From contig JBLGAC010000036.1 of the NCBI GenBank assembly GCA_047610385.1, forward strand, positions 1 through 41,144: DNA of 41,144 nucleotides. The letters are read 5' to 3'. The stretch comes from JBOCEF01 sp047610385 (GTDB lineage Bacteria > Pseudomonadota > Alphaproteobacteria > Rhodobacterales > Rhodobacteraceae). The translations under genes and the position numbers were made by a program. Below, piece by piece: positions 8,502-17,300 of the stretch. The notes beneath the pieces were generated by a model, which did not search any database, had not been told where the DNA came from, and saw only the letters and a list, made by a program, of their open reading frames with translations. How positions within the stretch are numbered: position 1 is the stretch's first letter; each line of letters opens with the position of its first letter.

Positions 8502-8777
8502 ATGCCCCATATCCTGATCTGCCGCGACAAGCCCGGCCATCTTGAGACCCGCAAGGCCAACCGGGACGCGCATCTCGCCTATATCGCCAAGACCGGTCTC
8601 GCCACCTTCGGCGGCCCGATGATGGAGGATGACGGCACCATGTGCGGATCGATCCTGATGCTGACCACCGAGGACCACGCTGAGGCTGAGGCTTGGGCCG
8701 CCAACGACCCCTACGCACTGGCCGGCCTGTTCGACAGCGTCGAAATCCGCGGCTTCAAGCACGTCGTCGGGGCCTGA
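8502..8777 (+). CDS. YciI family protein
   Basis: A 91-residue protein starting at ATG 8502, with a full AAGGAGG ribosome site just upstream. It has the YciI ferredoxin-like fold pattern: MPHILICRDKPGHLETRKA, the HLAYI segment, GPMMEDDG, SILMLTTEDHAEAEAWAAND and a final FDSVEIRGF. The conserved His and Asp of the family (in AHLAYI and AANDPY) are present. Biochemical roles in this family vary (some members are dehydrochlorinase-like), so the substrate is unknown. It is followed after 5 bases by the EVE-domain gene, so the two are one unit. Confidence 0.9.
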   Translation: MPHILICRDKPGHLETRKANRDAHLAYIAKTGLATFGGPMMEDDGTMCGSILMLTTEDHAEAEAWAANDPYALAGLFDSVEIRGFKHVVGA

Positions 8778-8782
8778 CCGGT

Positions 8783-9211
8783 ATGGCGCACTGGCTGTTC
8801 AAATCTGAACCCAACGCCTGGTCATGGGACGATCATCTCGCCCGCGGCGAGGCTGGGGAGCCTTGGGACGGCATCCGCAACTACCAGGCGCGCAACAACA
8901 TGCGCACCATGGTTGTCGGGGATCTGGGGTTCTTCTACCATTCCATCGACGAGAAGCGCGTTGTTGGCGTGGTTGAGGTGACCGCCACCGTTGCGCAGGA
9001 TCCCAAGACCGACGATCCGCGCTGGGAATGTGTGACAATCAAGGCGTTGGGCACGTTCCCGACCCCAGTGACGCTGGCTGAGTGCAAGGCGGACCTGCGC
9101 CTGTCGGGCATGGTGCTTGTCAACAACACCCGCCTTTCGGTCCAGCCCGTCAGCCCTGAGGAATGGAGGATCATCTGTGATCTGGGCGGTTATTCCGGGC
9201 CCGGTGCCTGA
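8783..9211 (+). CDS. EVE domain protein
   Basis: A 142-residue single EVE domain of the thymocyte nuclear protein 1 (THYN1) type, related to PUA and YTH folds. EVE domains bind modified bases in DNA or RNA. Typical blocks are MAHWLFKSEP at the start, WDGIRNYQARNNMRTM, GDLGFFYHS and VGVVEV. The start at ATG 8783 matches the family N-terminus exactly. It is adjacent to the YciI gene (5-bp gap) and downstream of tsaD, a conserved association in this order. The ligand in this organism cannot be told from sequence. Confidence 0.92.
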   Translation: MAHWLFKSEPNAWSWDDHLARGEAGEPWDGIRNYQARNNMRTMVVGDLGFFYHSIDEKRVVGVVEVTATVAQDPKTDDPRWECVTIKALGTFPTPVTLAECKADLRLSGMVLVNNTRLSVQPVSPEEWRIICDLGGYSGPGA

Positions 9212-9323
9212 ACGCCTGCGCCCGCCGCCTTGGCACGAAACACCCGGCGGCGGGGCCTGAGACGCAACCGGTGCGCTGATCTGGCGGGTGCCACCGCCGT
9301 GCATCGAACGCCTGCCGCCCAGA

Positions 9324-9911
9324 TCAGCTGTCGCCTGATTGTCTGGCCCGGTCCGGGCGCAGCGCGGCGTAAAGCGCATGGTCGCGCCAGCGTCCACCGA
9401 TTTGCAGATAGGCGCGCGCCATACCTTCATGAACAAAGCCGCAGCGATCCAGCAGCGCGCGTGACGGCGCGTTCTCAGGCAGGCAGGCCGCTTCTATCCG
9501 AGAGATGTCCATCGCCTCAAACGCATGGTCGCGCATTGCGGTCAGCGCGTCGCTCATCCAGCCTTGCCGGGCATAGGGTGCGCCGATCCAATAGCCCACC
9601 GTCGCCATCATCGCCGGGCCGCGCCGCAGGTTGTCGAGCGTGATGGCGCCGAGCAATGCGTCGTCATTGTAGCTGAAGATGAACAGCGGCGCGCCGCGGC
9701 CGTCGCGGATCATGCGGTCCGCCCATGTCACCCGGTTGCGAAACGCGGCGCGGGACAGATGGTCGGCGGCCCAGACCGGTTCCCACGCCTTCAGGAACCC
9801 CATGCTGTCGCGGCGCAGGCGTGCCCATGGCTGGTGGTCGTCAGGGGCTGGGGGGCGCAGATAGCACCGCGCCCCCTCAACCCTCAGTCCCGGACGCCGC
9901 CGATGGAACAC
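9324..9911 (-). CDS. GNAT N-acetyltransferase, RimJ/RimL type
   Basis: A 195-residue acetyltransferase of the GNAT superfamily. The acetyl-CoA loop is seen in YWIGAPYARQGWMSDALTAM (Q-x-x-G-x-x pattern), followed by IEAACLPENAPSRALLDRCG, the RimJ/RimL hallmark ENxxSxxxLxxxGF region. Those enzymes acetylate ribosomal proteins or other N-termini, but the target here is not predictable; RimJ is the closest guess. It is the last gene of a minus-strand unit, 18 bp behind the M16 peptidase gene. Confidence 0.88.
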   Translation of the reverse strand: MFHRRRPGLRVEGARCYLRPPAPDDHQPWARLRRDSMGFLKAWEPVWAADHLSRAAFRNRVTWADRMIRDGRGAPLFIFSYNDDALLGAITLDNLRRGPAMMATVGYWIGAPYARQGWMSDALTAMRDHAFEAMDISRIEAACLPENAPSRALLDRCGFVHEGMARAYLQIGGRWRDHALYAALRPDRARQSGDS

Positions 9912-9929
9912 GCCCCTGCGCCGCCCGTG

Positions 9930-11192
9930 TCAGGCTGCGAGGCGCGCGGTCAGCGCCTCAGCACTTGGTGCGCTGTCGACCGGACCATAAAGCGCAAGCG
10001 CCATGTGGTCCGCGGTCGCCAGTTTTTCCGCCACTTTGCGGGCCGCGCTTGCGTCCACAGCGTCGATCTTGGCGACGGTTTCTTCCAGCGTCGGGATCCG
10101 GCCCCAGACAGTCAGCGCGCGGGCCAGCCGTTCACAGCGTGCGAACGGGCTTTCCAGCCCCATCAGCATCCCAGCCTTCAACTGCGCGCGTGCGCGGGCA
10201 ATTTCAGCCTCGGTGATGTCGCCAGCGGCGCGCTTCAGCTCATCCGCCACCAATTCGGCCAAACCGGCGATTTCGCCCGCGCCGGTGCCCGAATAGACGG
10301 TGAAGGACCCGGTGTCTTCGTGAACCCCCGCCTGCGCAAAGATCGTGTAGCACAGGCCGCGTTTTTCACGCGCCTCCTGGAACAGGCGGGACGACATGCC
10401 CCCCCCGAAGGCAGAGCTGAACGCCTGCATCGCGAAAAGCTCATCTGAATGCCAGCCGTCGGTTTCCCAGCTGAGCGCGATATGCGCCTGCTCCAACGGC
10501 TTGATCACGCGGCGTTCCCCGCCGACAAAGCGCGCAGGCTCCGTGGTTTGCAGGCGTCCGCGCGGGCGTGCGCCGAACAGCGCCTCGGCCTGTTTCAGGA
10601 TCTTGTCATGGTCCACTGCACCAGCGGCGGACACGATCATCCGTTCAGGCGCGTAATGGGCGTCAACAAAGCCGGTCAGGTTTTTGCGGTCGAACCCGCG
10701 CACCTTTTCCGACGGGCCGAGGATGGTGCGGCCCATGGGCTGATCAGGGTACGACACCTCCTGCAACCAGTCAAAGATCACGTCGTCAGGGGTGTCGAGG
10801 GTCTGGCCGATTTCTTGCAGGATCACGCCGCGTTCGATGGCGATTTCATCATCCGCAAATTCGGGATTAAGCAAAATGTCGGCGATCAGATCCAGGGCCA
10901 GCCCCGCATCCTCAGCCAGCACCCGCGCATAATACGCGGTCATTTCACGCGAGGTATAGGCGTTGAGATACCCGCCCACGTCCTCAATCCGCTCCGCAAT
11001 TTGCAGGGCAGACCGCGTTGCGGTGCCCTTGAACGCCATGTGTTCAAGGAAATGCGCGATGCCGTTTTCATCGACGCGTTCGTGCCGCGCCCCGGCCTGC
11101 ACAAAGACCCCGAGCGCCGTTGACGCAAGGCCGGGCATGTTTTCAGTGACGACCGTAAGGCCGTTCGTCAGCGTGTCGATGCGAATGGTCAA
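9930..11192 (-). CDS. M16 family zinc metalloprotease (pitrilysin/MPP-beta type)
   Basis: A 420-residue processing-type peptidase. The inverted zinc motif HxxEH is H47-F-L-E50-H51 in AHFLEHMAFKG, with the distal glutamate in ERGVILQEIG. The C-terminal half has the FGGGMSSRLFQEAREKRGLCY substrate-binding block in two contiguous pieces. This is the arrangement of the active subunit related to mitochondrial processing peptidase beta, common in alphaproteobacteria next to thrC. Its ATG overlaps the thrC stop (ATGA), so it is translationally coupled. It has no signal peptide, so a cytoplasmic location is likely. Confidence 0.94.
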   Translation of the reverse strand: MTIRIDTLTNGLTVVTENMPGLASTALGVFVQAGARHERVDENGIAHFLEHMAFKGTATRSALQIAERIEDVGGYLNAYTSREMTAYYARVLAEDAGLALDLIADILLNPEFADDEIAIERGVILQEIGQTLDTPDDVIFDWLQEVSYPDQPMGRTILGPSEKVRGFDRKNLTGFVDAHYAPERMIVSAAGAVDHDKILKQAEALFGARPRGRLQTTEPARFVGGERRVIKPLEQAHIALSWETDGWHSDELFAMQAFSSAFGGGMSSRLFQEAREKRGLCYTIFAQAGVHEDTGSFTVYSGTGAGEIAGLAELVADELKRAAGDITEAEIARARAQLKAGMLMGLESPFARCERLARALTVWGRIPTLEETVAKIDAVDASAARKVAEKLATADHMALALYGPVDSAPSAEALTARLAA

Positions 11193-12583
11193 GCGCGGAT
11201 GCCCTTTCGGATGATGGTCTGAAGCGCGAAAAGATCGTTGGGCGCATGTTGCACCCGTTCAGGTTTGTCGAAAAGGCCCGCCATGCGTGGCGGCAATTGG
11301 GGGCGCACCCCGCAGGCGTCTTCGACCGCGTCCGGGAACTTGGCGGCATGGGCGGTGCCCAGCACCACCATCGGCACCGACGGGTCCCCGCGCACATCCG
11401 CCGCAGCTTTGACGCCGATGGCAGTGTGCGGGTCGATCACCAAGCCAGTTTCCGTGCGGATCGCGGCGATGGTGGCGGCGGTTTCATCTTCGTCGCTGCG
11501 GCCGCTGTCAAAGTCTTCGCGCAGGTGGGCCAACGCGCCCTGGGACAGGGTGAAGGTGCTTTTTGATGACAATTCCTCCATCAACCCTGTCACGGCGGTG
11601 CCTTCGCGGTCGTAAAGATCGAACAGCAGCCGTTCGAAGTTTGAGCTGATCTGGATATCCATGGACGGTGAAATGGTCGGTGCCACGCCCTGCTTTGCGT
11701 GGTCCCCCGACTGGACGGTGCGATGCAGGATATCGTTGCGGTTGGTCGCGATGACAAGGCGGTCGATGGGCAAACCCATGCGTTTTGCCACATATCCCGC
11801 AAAAATATCGCCGAAATTGCCGGTCGGCACCGAAAAGCTAACCTTGCGCGCCGGGGCGCCAAGCGCGACCGCCGCGGTAAAATAATAAACGGTCTGCGCC
11901 AGCACCCGCGCCCAGTTGATCGAATTGACCGCGGCGAGCGATACCTCATCGCGAAAGGCGTGGTCGTTGAACATCGCTTTGACCAGCGCCTGACAATCGT
12001 CAAAATCGCCCTCCACCGCGATGGCATGGACATTGGCATCATCGGGGGTGGTCATCTGGCGGCGCTGCACGTCTGACACCCGCCCATCGGGGAACAGGAT
12101 GAACACATCGGCGGAGGCCAGACCGCGAAATGCCTCAATCGCGGCGGACCCGGTGTCGCCTGACGTTGCGGCGACGATGGTCACGCGCTTGCCCGCCCGT
12201 GTGAGGGCCGCGTCGAACATGCGCCCGATCAGCTGCATCGCCACGTCCTTGAACGCCAGCGTCGGGCCGTGGTGCAGTTCCAGGATCCATTCATTGGACC
12301 CGATCTGCACCAGCGGGCAGCGCGCAGCATGGCCGAACGTGGCATAGGCCGCGTCGATCAAGGCGCGCAATTCGTCGTCGGTGAACGCGCCGGCCACAAA
12401 GGGGCGCAGGACCTGAAACGCAGTTTGTTCATAGCTCAGCCCGGCCAGAGCCGCGATTTCGGCCTTGGACATCACGGGCCATTGGGCGGGCACATAAAGC
12501 CCCCCGTCGCGAGCGAGGCCGGTGAGCATCGCGTCCTCAAAGCCCAGATTGGGGGCGGACCCCCGGGTGCTGACGTATTCCAC
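11189..12583 (-). CDS. thrC: Threonine synthase
   Basis: A 464-residue PLP enzyme converting O-phosphohomoserine to threonine. The start is GTG 12583 (VEYVSTRGSAPNLGFEDAML), decided by GGAGGAG 6 bases upstream; an ATG further upstream gives an N-terminal extension foreign to the family. The N-terminus matches class-I (long) threonine synthases such as the E. coli enzyme. The PLP lysine is in HGPTLAFKDVAMQLIGRM, and the phosphate-binding loop is SVPTGNFGDIFAGY. It is first in an operon with the M16 peptidase and GNAT genes, and divergent from the prolyl-tRNA editing gene across 159 bp. Confidence 0.95.
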   Translation of the reverse strand: MEYVSTRGSAPNLGFEDAMLTGLARDGGLYVPAQWPVMSKAEIAALAGLSYEQTAFQVLRPFVAGAFTDDELRALIDAAYATFGHAARCPLVQIGSNEWILELHHGPTLAFKDVAMQLIGRMFDAALTRAGKRVTIVAATSGDTGSAAIEAFRGLASADVFILFPDGRVSDVQRRQMTTPDDANVHAIAVEGDFDDCQALVKAMFNDHAFRDEVSLAAVNSINWARVLAQTVYYFTAAVALGAPARKVSFSVPTGNFGDIFAGYVAKRMGLPIDRLVIATNRNDILHRTVQSGDHAKQGVAPTISPSMDIQISSNFERLLFDLYDREGTAVTGLMEELSSKSTFTLSQGALAHLREDFDSGRSDEDETAATIAAIRTETGLVIDPHTAIGVKAAADVRGDPSVPMVVLGTAHAAKFPDAVEDACGVRPQLPPRMAGLFDKPERVQHAPNDLFALQTIIRKGIRA

Positions 12584-12742
12584 CGAACGCTCCTCCGCAC
12601 CCCGGACCCCGAGGCGATTTTCCATGCGTCGCACGGGGCGCGGCTGGCCCCAAAGCTCAATCGTGGCCTATACCATGCACGGCGCACGAACAACGCGCCA
12701 TCACGAACACCGCGCCAAAATGCCATAACGACTGGAGCGCCC

Positions 12743-13255
12743 ATGACCTATGCCGCCGAAGCCGATCTGATGGCCATGCTGGCCCGTCTGGGCATCAACG
12801 CCCTGCGCCACGCCCACCCGCCCTTGCACAGCGTCGAAGATTCGCAGGCCCTGCGCGGCGATCTGCCCGGTGCCCACACCAAGAACTTGTTCCTGAAAGA
12901 CAAAAAGGGCGAATTCCTGCTGGTCAGCTGCCTTGAAGGCCGCGCGATCCGTGTCAAAGACGTGGCGCGGGCGGCAGGCACCAAGCCCCCCAGCTTTGCC
13001 AAGCCCGAAGACCTGTGGAACCGGCTGGGCGTGCGCCCCGGCGCGGTGACGCCGTTCGCGCTGATCAACGACGTTGATCAAAGGGTGCGGCTGGTGCTGG
13101 ACCGGCAGATGATGGCCCATGACGTGGTGAACTTTCACCCCCTGCACAACGAGGCGACGTTGGCGCTGACGCCCGCTGATCTGATGCGATTCTTTGCGGC
13201 AACCGGGCACGATCCGCTGCTTCTTGACTTTGACGCGCTGGAAATCCGCGACTGA
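12743..13255 (+). CDS. YbaK/ProX-type aminoacyl-tRNA deacylase
   Basis: A 170-residue single-domain trans-editing protein of the YbaK/PrdX family, which hydrolyses mischarged tRNAs (typically alanyl-tRNA-Pro). Supporting blocks are HPPLHSVEDSQALRGDLPGAHTKN in pieces, the catalytic-region lysine in KNLFLKDKKG, SVxxPS-type RLGVRPGAVTPFALIND, and HDVVNFHPLHNEATLAL near the end. The last is the family GxxxxHP.N motif. The start ATG 12743 follows a GGAG purine site. It is a lone plus-strand gene, 118 bp before cnoX. The exact aminoacyl specificity is inferred from closest family type. Confidence 0.88.
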   Translation: MTYAAEADLMAMLARLGINALRHAHPPLHSVEDSQALRGDLPGAHTKNLFLKDKKGEFLLVSCLEGRAIRVKDVARAAGTKPPSFAKPEDLWNRLGVRPGAVTPFALINDVDQRVRLVLDRQMMAHDVVNFHPLHNEATLALTPADLMRFFAATGHDPLLLDFDALEIRD

Positions 13256-13373
13256 CGGCCCATCTGGTCGGCTGCGGCCCGTGGCGCCATTGCGGCAACG
13301 GGCCCTGACAGTTACATCCTTCCAGACGCGCCGCACCGCCGTGGCGCCCATCGAAAGAACGAGGTCGCATACG

Positions 13374-14300
13374 ATGTTGGAGCTGGGCAAAGGGCATGCC
13401 GCCGCAGGCGGACAAAGCGCGGCGGGGGCGATTTTCGACACCTCCGAAGCCACATTCATGCAAGACGTGGTCGAGGCAAGCAAAACTGCGCCGGTCATCG
13501 TTGATTTCTGGGCCCCGTGGTGCGGCCCGTGCAAGCAGCTGACCCCGGCGCTTGAAGCAGCGGTGAACGCAGCGGGCGGCAAGGTCCGGCTCGCCAAGAT
13601 CAACGTTGATGAAAATCAAAGCATCGCGAGCCAGATGCAGGTGCAGTCGATCCCGACGGTTTACGCCTTCATCGACGGCAAGCCGGTGGATGCGTTCCAA
13701 GGCTCGATTCCGGCGTCAGAGCTTAAGAAATTCATCGACGATCTGATCGCCAAGGCCCCGGCCGCCGAAGGTGACGGGCTGGAAGATGCCATCGCCGCCG
13801 CTGAGGAAATGCTGGACGCAGGCGACGCCGCCGACGCCGCTGCAACCTTTGCTGCGATCCTCGAAGAAGACGCGACCTGCCTTCCGGCCATTGCCGGTTT
13901 GGCGCGCGCCTATCTGCTGATGGAAGACCTGCCACAGGCACGCGCCACCATCGAATTGGCGCCCGCAGGCAAGGAAAGCGATCCGCGCATCGCCGCTGTG
14001 CGCGCGCAAATCGACCTGATGGAAGCGAGCGCCGAGCTTGGCGAAACTGCGGAATTTGAAGAACGGTTGGAAAAAGACCCGAACGATCATCAGGCACGGC
14101 TGGATCTGGCCGTTGCACTTGCCGCATCGGGTAACAATGAGGTTGCCGTGGATCATCTGCTCGAAGCCTACCGGCGCGACCGCGACTGGAACGAGGCCGC
14201 TGCCAAGACCCAGTTGCTGACGTTGATCGACAGCCTTGGCCCCAAGGATCCGTTGGCCGGAAAAGCACGCCGTCGTCTCGGCTCGATGTTGTTCGGCTGA
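13374..14300 (+). CDS. cnoX: Thioredoxin-domain co-chaperone CnoX/YbbN
   Basis: A 308-residue protein with an N-terminal thioredoxin domain and C-terminal tetratricopeptide repeats, the CnoX (YbbN) layout. CnoX binds unfolded proteins under oxidative stress and hands them to chaperones. The active site is intact: VIVDFWAPWCGPCKQL, with C50 and C53. The C-terminal half (from about residue 140) carries TPR-like repeats such as DAAATFAAILEEDATCLPAI. The start at ATG 13374 has GAGG upstream; the open frame further upstream is not conserved. Its stop overlaps the start of the LON-domain gene by one base (TGATG), so the three genes to 15216 form an operon. Confidence 0.92.
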   Translation: MLELGKGHAAAGGQSAAGAIFDTSEATFMQDVVEASKTAPVIVDFWAPWCGPCKQLTPALEAAVNAAGGKVRLAKINVDENQSIASQMQVQSIPTVYAFIDGKPVDAFQGSIPASELKKFIDDLIAKAPAAEGDGLEDAIAAAEEMLDAGDAADAAATFAAILEEDATCLPAIAGLARAYLLMEDLPQARATIELAPAGKESDPRIAAVRAQIDLMEASAELGETAEFEERLEKDPNDHQARLDLAVALAASGNNEVAVDHLLEAYRRDRDWNEAAAKTQLLTLIDSLGPKDPLAGKARRRLGSMLFG

Positions 14301-14953
14301 TGGCGCGCCGTTTTTCCCGGACCGAGCTGCCCGAGGTGATCCCGGTCTTTCCGCTGCCGGGCGCGCTTTTGCTGCCACGCGGCCGCCTTCCGCTCAATAT
14401 CTTTGAGCCGCGCTACCTCGCGATGCTCGACGACTGCATGAAGACCGGACACCGTTTGATCGCGATGCTCCAGCCTTTTGAACATGAGGCCGGCGAAGTC
14501 CCGCGCCTGCACTCGATCGGCTGCGCGGGCCGGTTGTCGTCGTTTTCTGAGGCTGAGGACGGCCGCTACCTAGTCACTCTCGCCGGTGTGTCGCGGTTTC
14601 GCGTGGTGGAGGAATTGGACGGCTTCACCCCCTACCGCCGGGTGCGCGTGAACTGGGAAAGCTTCGTCCGCGATCTGGGCCGCCACGAAGAAGACCCCGG
14701 TCTGGACCGCACGGCGTTCCTTGAAACCTTGCGGCAGTACTTTGAGATGGCGCAGCTGTCATCCGACTGGTCGGCGCTGAGCGAGGCAGACCCCGAGATG
14801 CTGATCAACTCACTGTCGATGCTTTGCCCGTTTGAGGTTGAAGAAAAGCAGGCGCTGCTCGAAGCCCCCGATCTGACGGTGCGGCGCGAAACGCTGGACG
14901 CGCTGATGCGATTTGCGATCGCTTCGGGCGGCGAAGGCGGCGCAATGCAATGA
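14300..14953 (+). CDS. LON substrate-binding domain protein
   Basis: A 217-residue protein consisting only of the N-terminal (PUA-like) substrate-binding domain of Lon protease: VIPVFPLPGALLLPRGRLPL and NIFEPRYLAMLDDCM at the start, then GCAGRLSSFSEAEDGRYLV. No ATPase or protease domain follows, so it cannot degrade proteins itself. Stand-alone LON-domain proteins are widespread in alphaproteobacteria and of uncertain role, probably in substrate recognition or adaptor work. Overlaps of one base with cnoX and four with the Trm112 gene (ATGA) show tight coupling. Confidence 0.92.
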   Translation: MARRFSRTELPEVIPVFPLPGALLLPRGRLPLNIFEPRYLAMLDDCMKTGHRLIAMLQPFEHEAGEVPRLHSIGCAGRLSSFSEAEDGRYLVTLAGVSRFRVVEELDGFTPYRRVRVNWESFVRDLGRHEEDPGLDRTAFLETLRQYFEMAQLSSDWSALSEADPEMLINSLSMLCPFEVEEKQALLEAPDLTVRRETLDALMRFAIASGGEGGAMQ

Positions 14954-15216
14954 CCGCTCCTACGCAAGGAGACAGCCCGATGGCCGACCCCGAAATCCCC
15001 ACCCCGAGCGACGCCCCCCCGGCGCAGGCCGATGCAAGACGCCTGATGGCAGAGCGCCGGATGCTTGAAAGTCTGGTGTGTCCGGTCACCCAAGCGCGGC
15101 TTTATTGGGACCGGACTGCGCAGGAGCTGATCTCCCGCGCCGCCCGGCTTGCGTTCCCGGTGCGCGACGGCATTCCGATCATGCTGGCATCCGAGGCCCG
15201 CGTGCTGGAGGGGTGA
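14950..15216 (+). CDS. Trm112-like protein
   Basis: An 88-residue Trm112/YcaR-family protein. The family core is present: MLESLVCPVTQARLYWDRTA, then LAFPVRDGIPIML. The N-terminal ~28 residues are proline/alanine-rich and unstructured. In eukaryotes Trm112 activates several methyltransferases; bacterial YcaR-type members are small and of unsettled function. Only one cysteine of the usual zinc set remains, as in many bacterial members. It is the last gene of the cnoX operon. Confidence 0.88.
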   Translation: MTAPTQGDSPMADPEIPTPSDAPPAQADARRLMAERRMLESLVCPVTQARLYWDRTAQELISRAARLAFPVRDGIPIMLASEARVLEG

Positions 15217-15247
15217 CCCCCGCGCCTCTGCCCAAGCTCCGGCCCTC

Positions 15248-15264
15248 GGGGGCATCGAGCCCCC
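15248..15264 (+). terminator. GGGGGC-ATCGA-GCCCCC stem-loop
   Basis: A perfect 6-bp GC stem with a 5-base loop lies 31 bases after the Trm112-gene stop. There is no U-tract. A sister element with loop TCGAT lies at 23636-23650, so this looks like a recurrent intergenic hairpin of the genome. It plausibly ends the cnoX operon. Confidence 0.4.
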
Positions 15265-15454
15265 TCAGTCCGGGCCGCAGACGCGGCGCGTCGCGCGCGA
15301 TGGAATTTGGGGCACCATGAAACGCCCGCCTCTTGGCGCAACGTCTGGTCCCTCGCCGCGCGGGTGCTGCGTTTCAACCCATGCAACCGCAGACGCGCGG
15401 CGCTTGGCCAAACGGGAGGCGCAGCCGACGGGCGGGCGCGCTGGGCCGTTGATT

Positions 15455-15964
15455 TCAGCCGATCATGGCCTCCATCTCGACAGATGCGAACCGCACTCCG
15501 TCGCGCAGGGTCACAAATTTCTGCCGCAATGGGCGAAAGCCCAGGGCTGAATAGAAGGTCTCTGCGGGCAGTGACGAATAGACAATCATCCGCGTGATGC
15601 CCTGCGCGCGCGCCTGTGCCACCGACGCATCCCAGATCGCCCGTCCAACCCCGCGCCGCAAATGGTCGGGGTCGGTGGCGAAATGGCGGGCATGGGCCTC
15701 GCCTGGGGTCACGTCGCCGCTTTCGGGTTCTTCGGGCGTCCAGCCGCCGCAGCCGATCAGGGCACCGTCTTGCTCAACCACAAACCAGCCGTCTGAGGCC
15801 AGCAATTCGGGGTTCGCACGTGTCATCACCGGCAGCGCCACGCCCAAGGTTGGCGCATCGTACCAATCGTTGAACAGCTTGCCGTAGGACCGGGTCAGCA
15901 GCGCGGTCACGGCGCTGGCATCCTCGGGGCGGGCGACGCGCGGGGCTTGGGTGGGTTTGGTCAC
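15455..15964 (-). CDS. GNAT family N-acetyltransferase
   Basis: A 169-residue GNAT acetyltransferase. The acetyl-CoA pyrophosphate loop is HLRRGVGRAIWDASVAQARA (R-x-x-G-x-G/A), preceded by HARHFATDPDH and followed by SSLPAETFYSALGFRPL, the usual end of the domain. The target is unknown. It overlaps the stop of the upstream UbiH-type gene by four bases, so it is the distal gene of a two-gene minus-strand operon. The 238-bp gap to the convergent Trm112 gene contains a hairpin and a short uncharacterised open frame. Confidence 0.88.
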   Translation of the reverse strand: MTKPTQAPRVARPEDASAVTALLTRSYGKLFNDWYDAPTLGVALPVMTRANPELLASDGWFVVEQDGALIGCGGWTPEEPESGDVTPGEAHARHFATDPDHLRRGVGRAIWDASVAQARAQGITRMIVYSSLPAETFYSALGFRPLRQKFVTLRDGVRFASVEMEAMIG

Positions 15965-17196
15965 AGCTTGCGTCCTTCCATCAGCCGCGGCGCGCCAGTG
16001 GCGATGCCGGCGGCCTGTCGCATGAAAAACCGGCGGGCGGGGGTCAGGCCCCCGGCCAGCGCCATCCCGGCGTCGCGCAGCAGGCGCAGGCCCGGGGCGT
16101 CGTTCGAAAAAAGCCGGTTCAGCGCATCCATGCCAAGCGCGAGCGTCACCGTGTCGAACCGACGCCAGGCTTCATAGCGGCGCAGCACATCTAGGGCACC
16201 AATATCTTCGCCGCGCCGCTTGGCATCCACCAGCACTTCGGCCAGCGCCGCCGCGTCGCGCAGCCCTAGGTTAAGCCCCTGCCCCGCGATCGGATGCACC
16301 GCATGGGCCGCGTCCCCAAGCAGCGCCAGCCGCGGGCGCGTCCATTCGTCGGCCAGCGACAGCTTCAGCGGATAGGACCAGCGCCCACCCTCAAGCTTCA
16401 GATCGCCAAGGAAATCGCCAAAGCGCGCGGCGACCTCTGCCAGATATGCGGCGTCGGGCAGGGCGGCGATGCGCGCGGCCTCAGCGTCGGTTTCGGTCCA
16501 CACCAGGGAACAGCGGTTTCCCTTCAGCGGCAGGATGGCGAAGGGGCCGGAGGGCAGGAAGTGTTCATACGCCACGCCGTTATGGGGCTGGGTGTGGGCG
16601 ACCGCGCACACAAGGCCGGTCTGGCCATAGCTCCACCCCATGCGCTTGATCTTGGCGCGCTTGGCGATGGGACTGTCACGACCGTCGCAGGCGATCAGCA
16701 CGCGGGCGCAAAGCTGTTCGCCGCCCTCAAGCGTCACGACCGCGGCAGGGCCGGTGCAATCATGGTCCACCACCCGCACCGCGTCGTAGTGGGTGATCAA
16801 GGGGTGGGTGTTGAGCATGGCCATCAACGCGGGGCGCAGGTGGCGGTCTTCGACCAGCCATGACCCGACGCCCTCGTCCAGTTCACGATGATCGAAATGC
16901 AGGAACAGGGGGCTTGGGGCCTCGCCGCGGCGCCCGTCGGTGACGACGATGTCCCAGACCGGCTGGGCCTCAGCCTCAACGGCCTGCCAGACGCCGATTG
17001 CCTCCAGCAGACGTTTGCTGGCCAACGCCATCGAATAGGCGCGTCCGTCGAATTCAGGATCGGCGCGGGTCTGCGCCGAAGCCGCGTCGCACAATGTAAC
17101 CCGCAGCCCCGCCTGCGCGAGGGCCAGCGCGGTCACTGGGCCATTCAACCCGCCACCAACGATCAGGACGTCGGCGTCCAATGCTATCGCGCTCAT
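15961..17196 (-). CDS. UbiH/UbiF-family FAD monooxygenase (ubiquinone biosynthesis hydroxylase)
   Basis: A 411-residue flavoprotein hydroxylase of the UbiH/COQ6 family; members hydroxylate the ubiquinone ring. FAD-binding motifs are VLIVGGGLNGPVTALALAQA at the N-terminus, the DG motif in LIACDGRDSPIAK, and GDAAHAVHPIAGQGLNLGLR near residue 290-310. The start was chosen at ATG 17196 (MSAIALDADVLIVGG). The open frame continues 221 codons upstream, but that part lies antisense to the amidase gene and is arginine/proline-rich noise. The ring position (C5, C6 or C1) cannot be assigned, so no specific symbol is given. Confidence 0.92.
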   Translation of the reverse strand: MSAIALDADVLIVGGGLNGPVTALALAQAGLRVTLCDAASAQTRADPEFDGRAYSMALASKRLLEAIGVWQAVEAEAQPVWDIVVTDGRRGEAPSPLFLHFDHRELDEGVGSWLVEDRHLRPALMAMLNTHPLITHYDAVRVVDHDCTGPAAVVTLEGGEQLCARVLIACDGRDSPIAKRAKIKRMGWSYGQTGLVCAVAHTQPHNGVAYEHFLPSGPFAILPLKGNRCSLVWTETDAEAARIAALPDAAYLAEVAARFGDFLGDLKLEGGRWSYPLKLSLADEWTRPRLALLGDAAHAVHPIAGQGLNLGLRDAAALAEVLVDAKRRGEDIGALDVLRRYEAWRRFDTVTLALGMDALNRLFSNDAPGLRLLRDAGMALAGGLTPARRFFMRQAAGIATGAPRLMEGRKL

Positions 17197-17300
17197 GACC
17201 ACCGGAGTATCGGGAACCGGACCGTCTTGTCCATGCGCATTGTCGCGCAGATGTGCGGCGTCTAAGCTCTGCTCCGAAACACTGCCCGAGGGGAAGAAAA

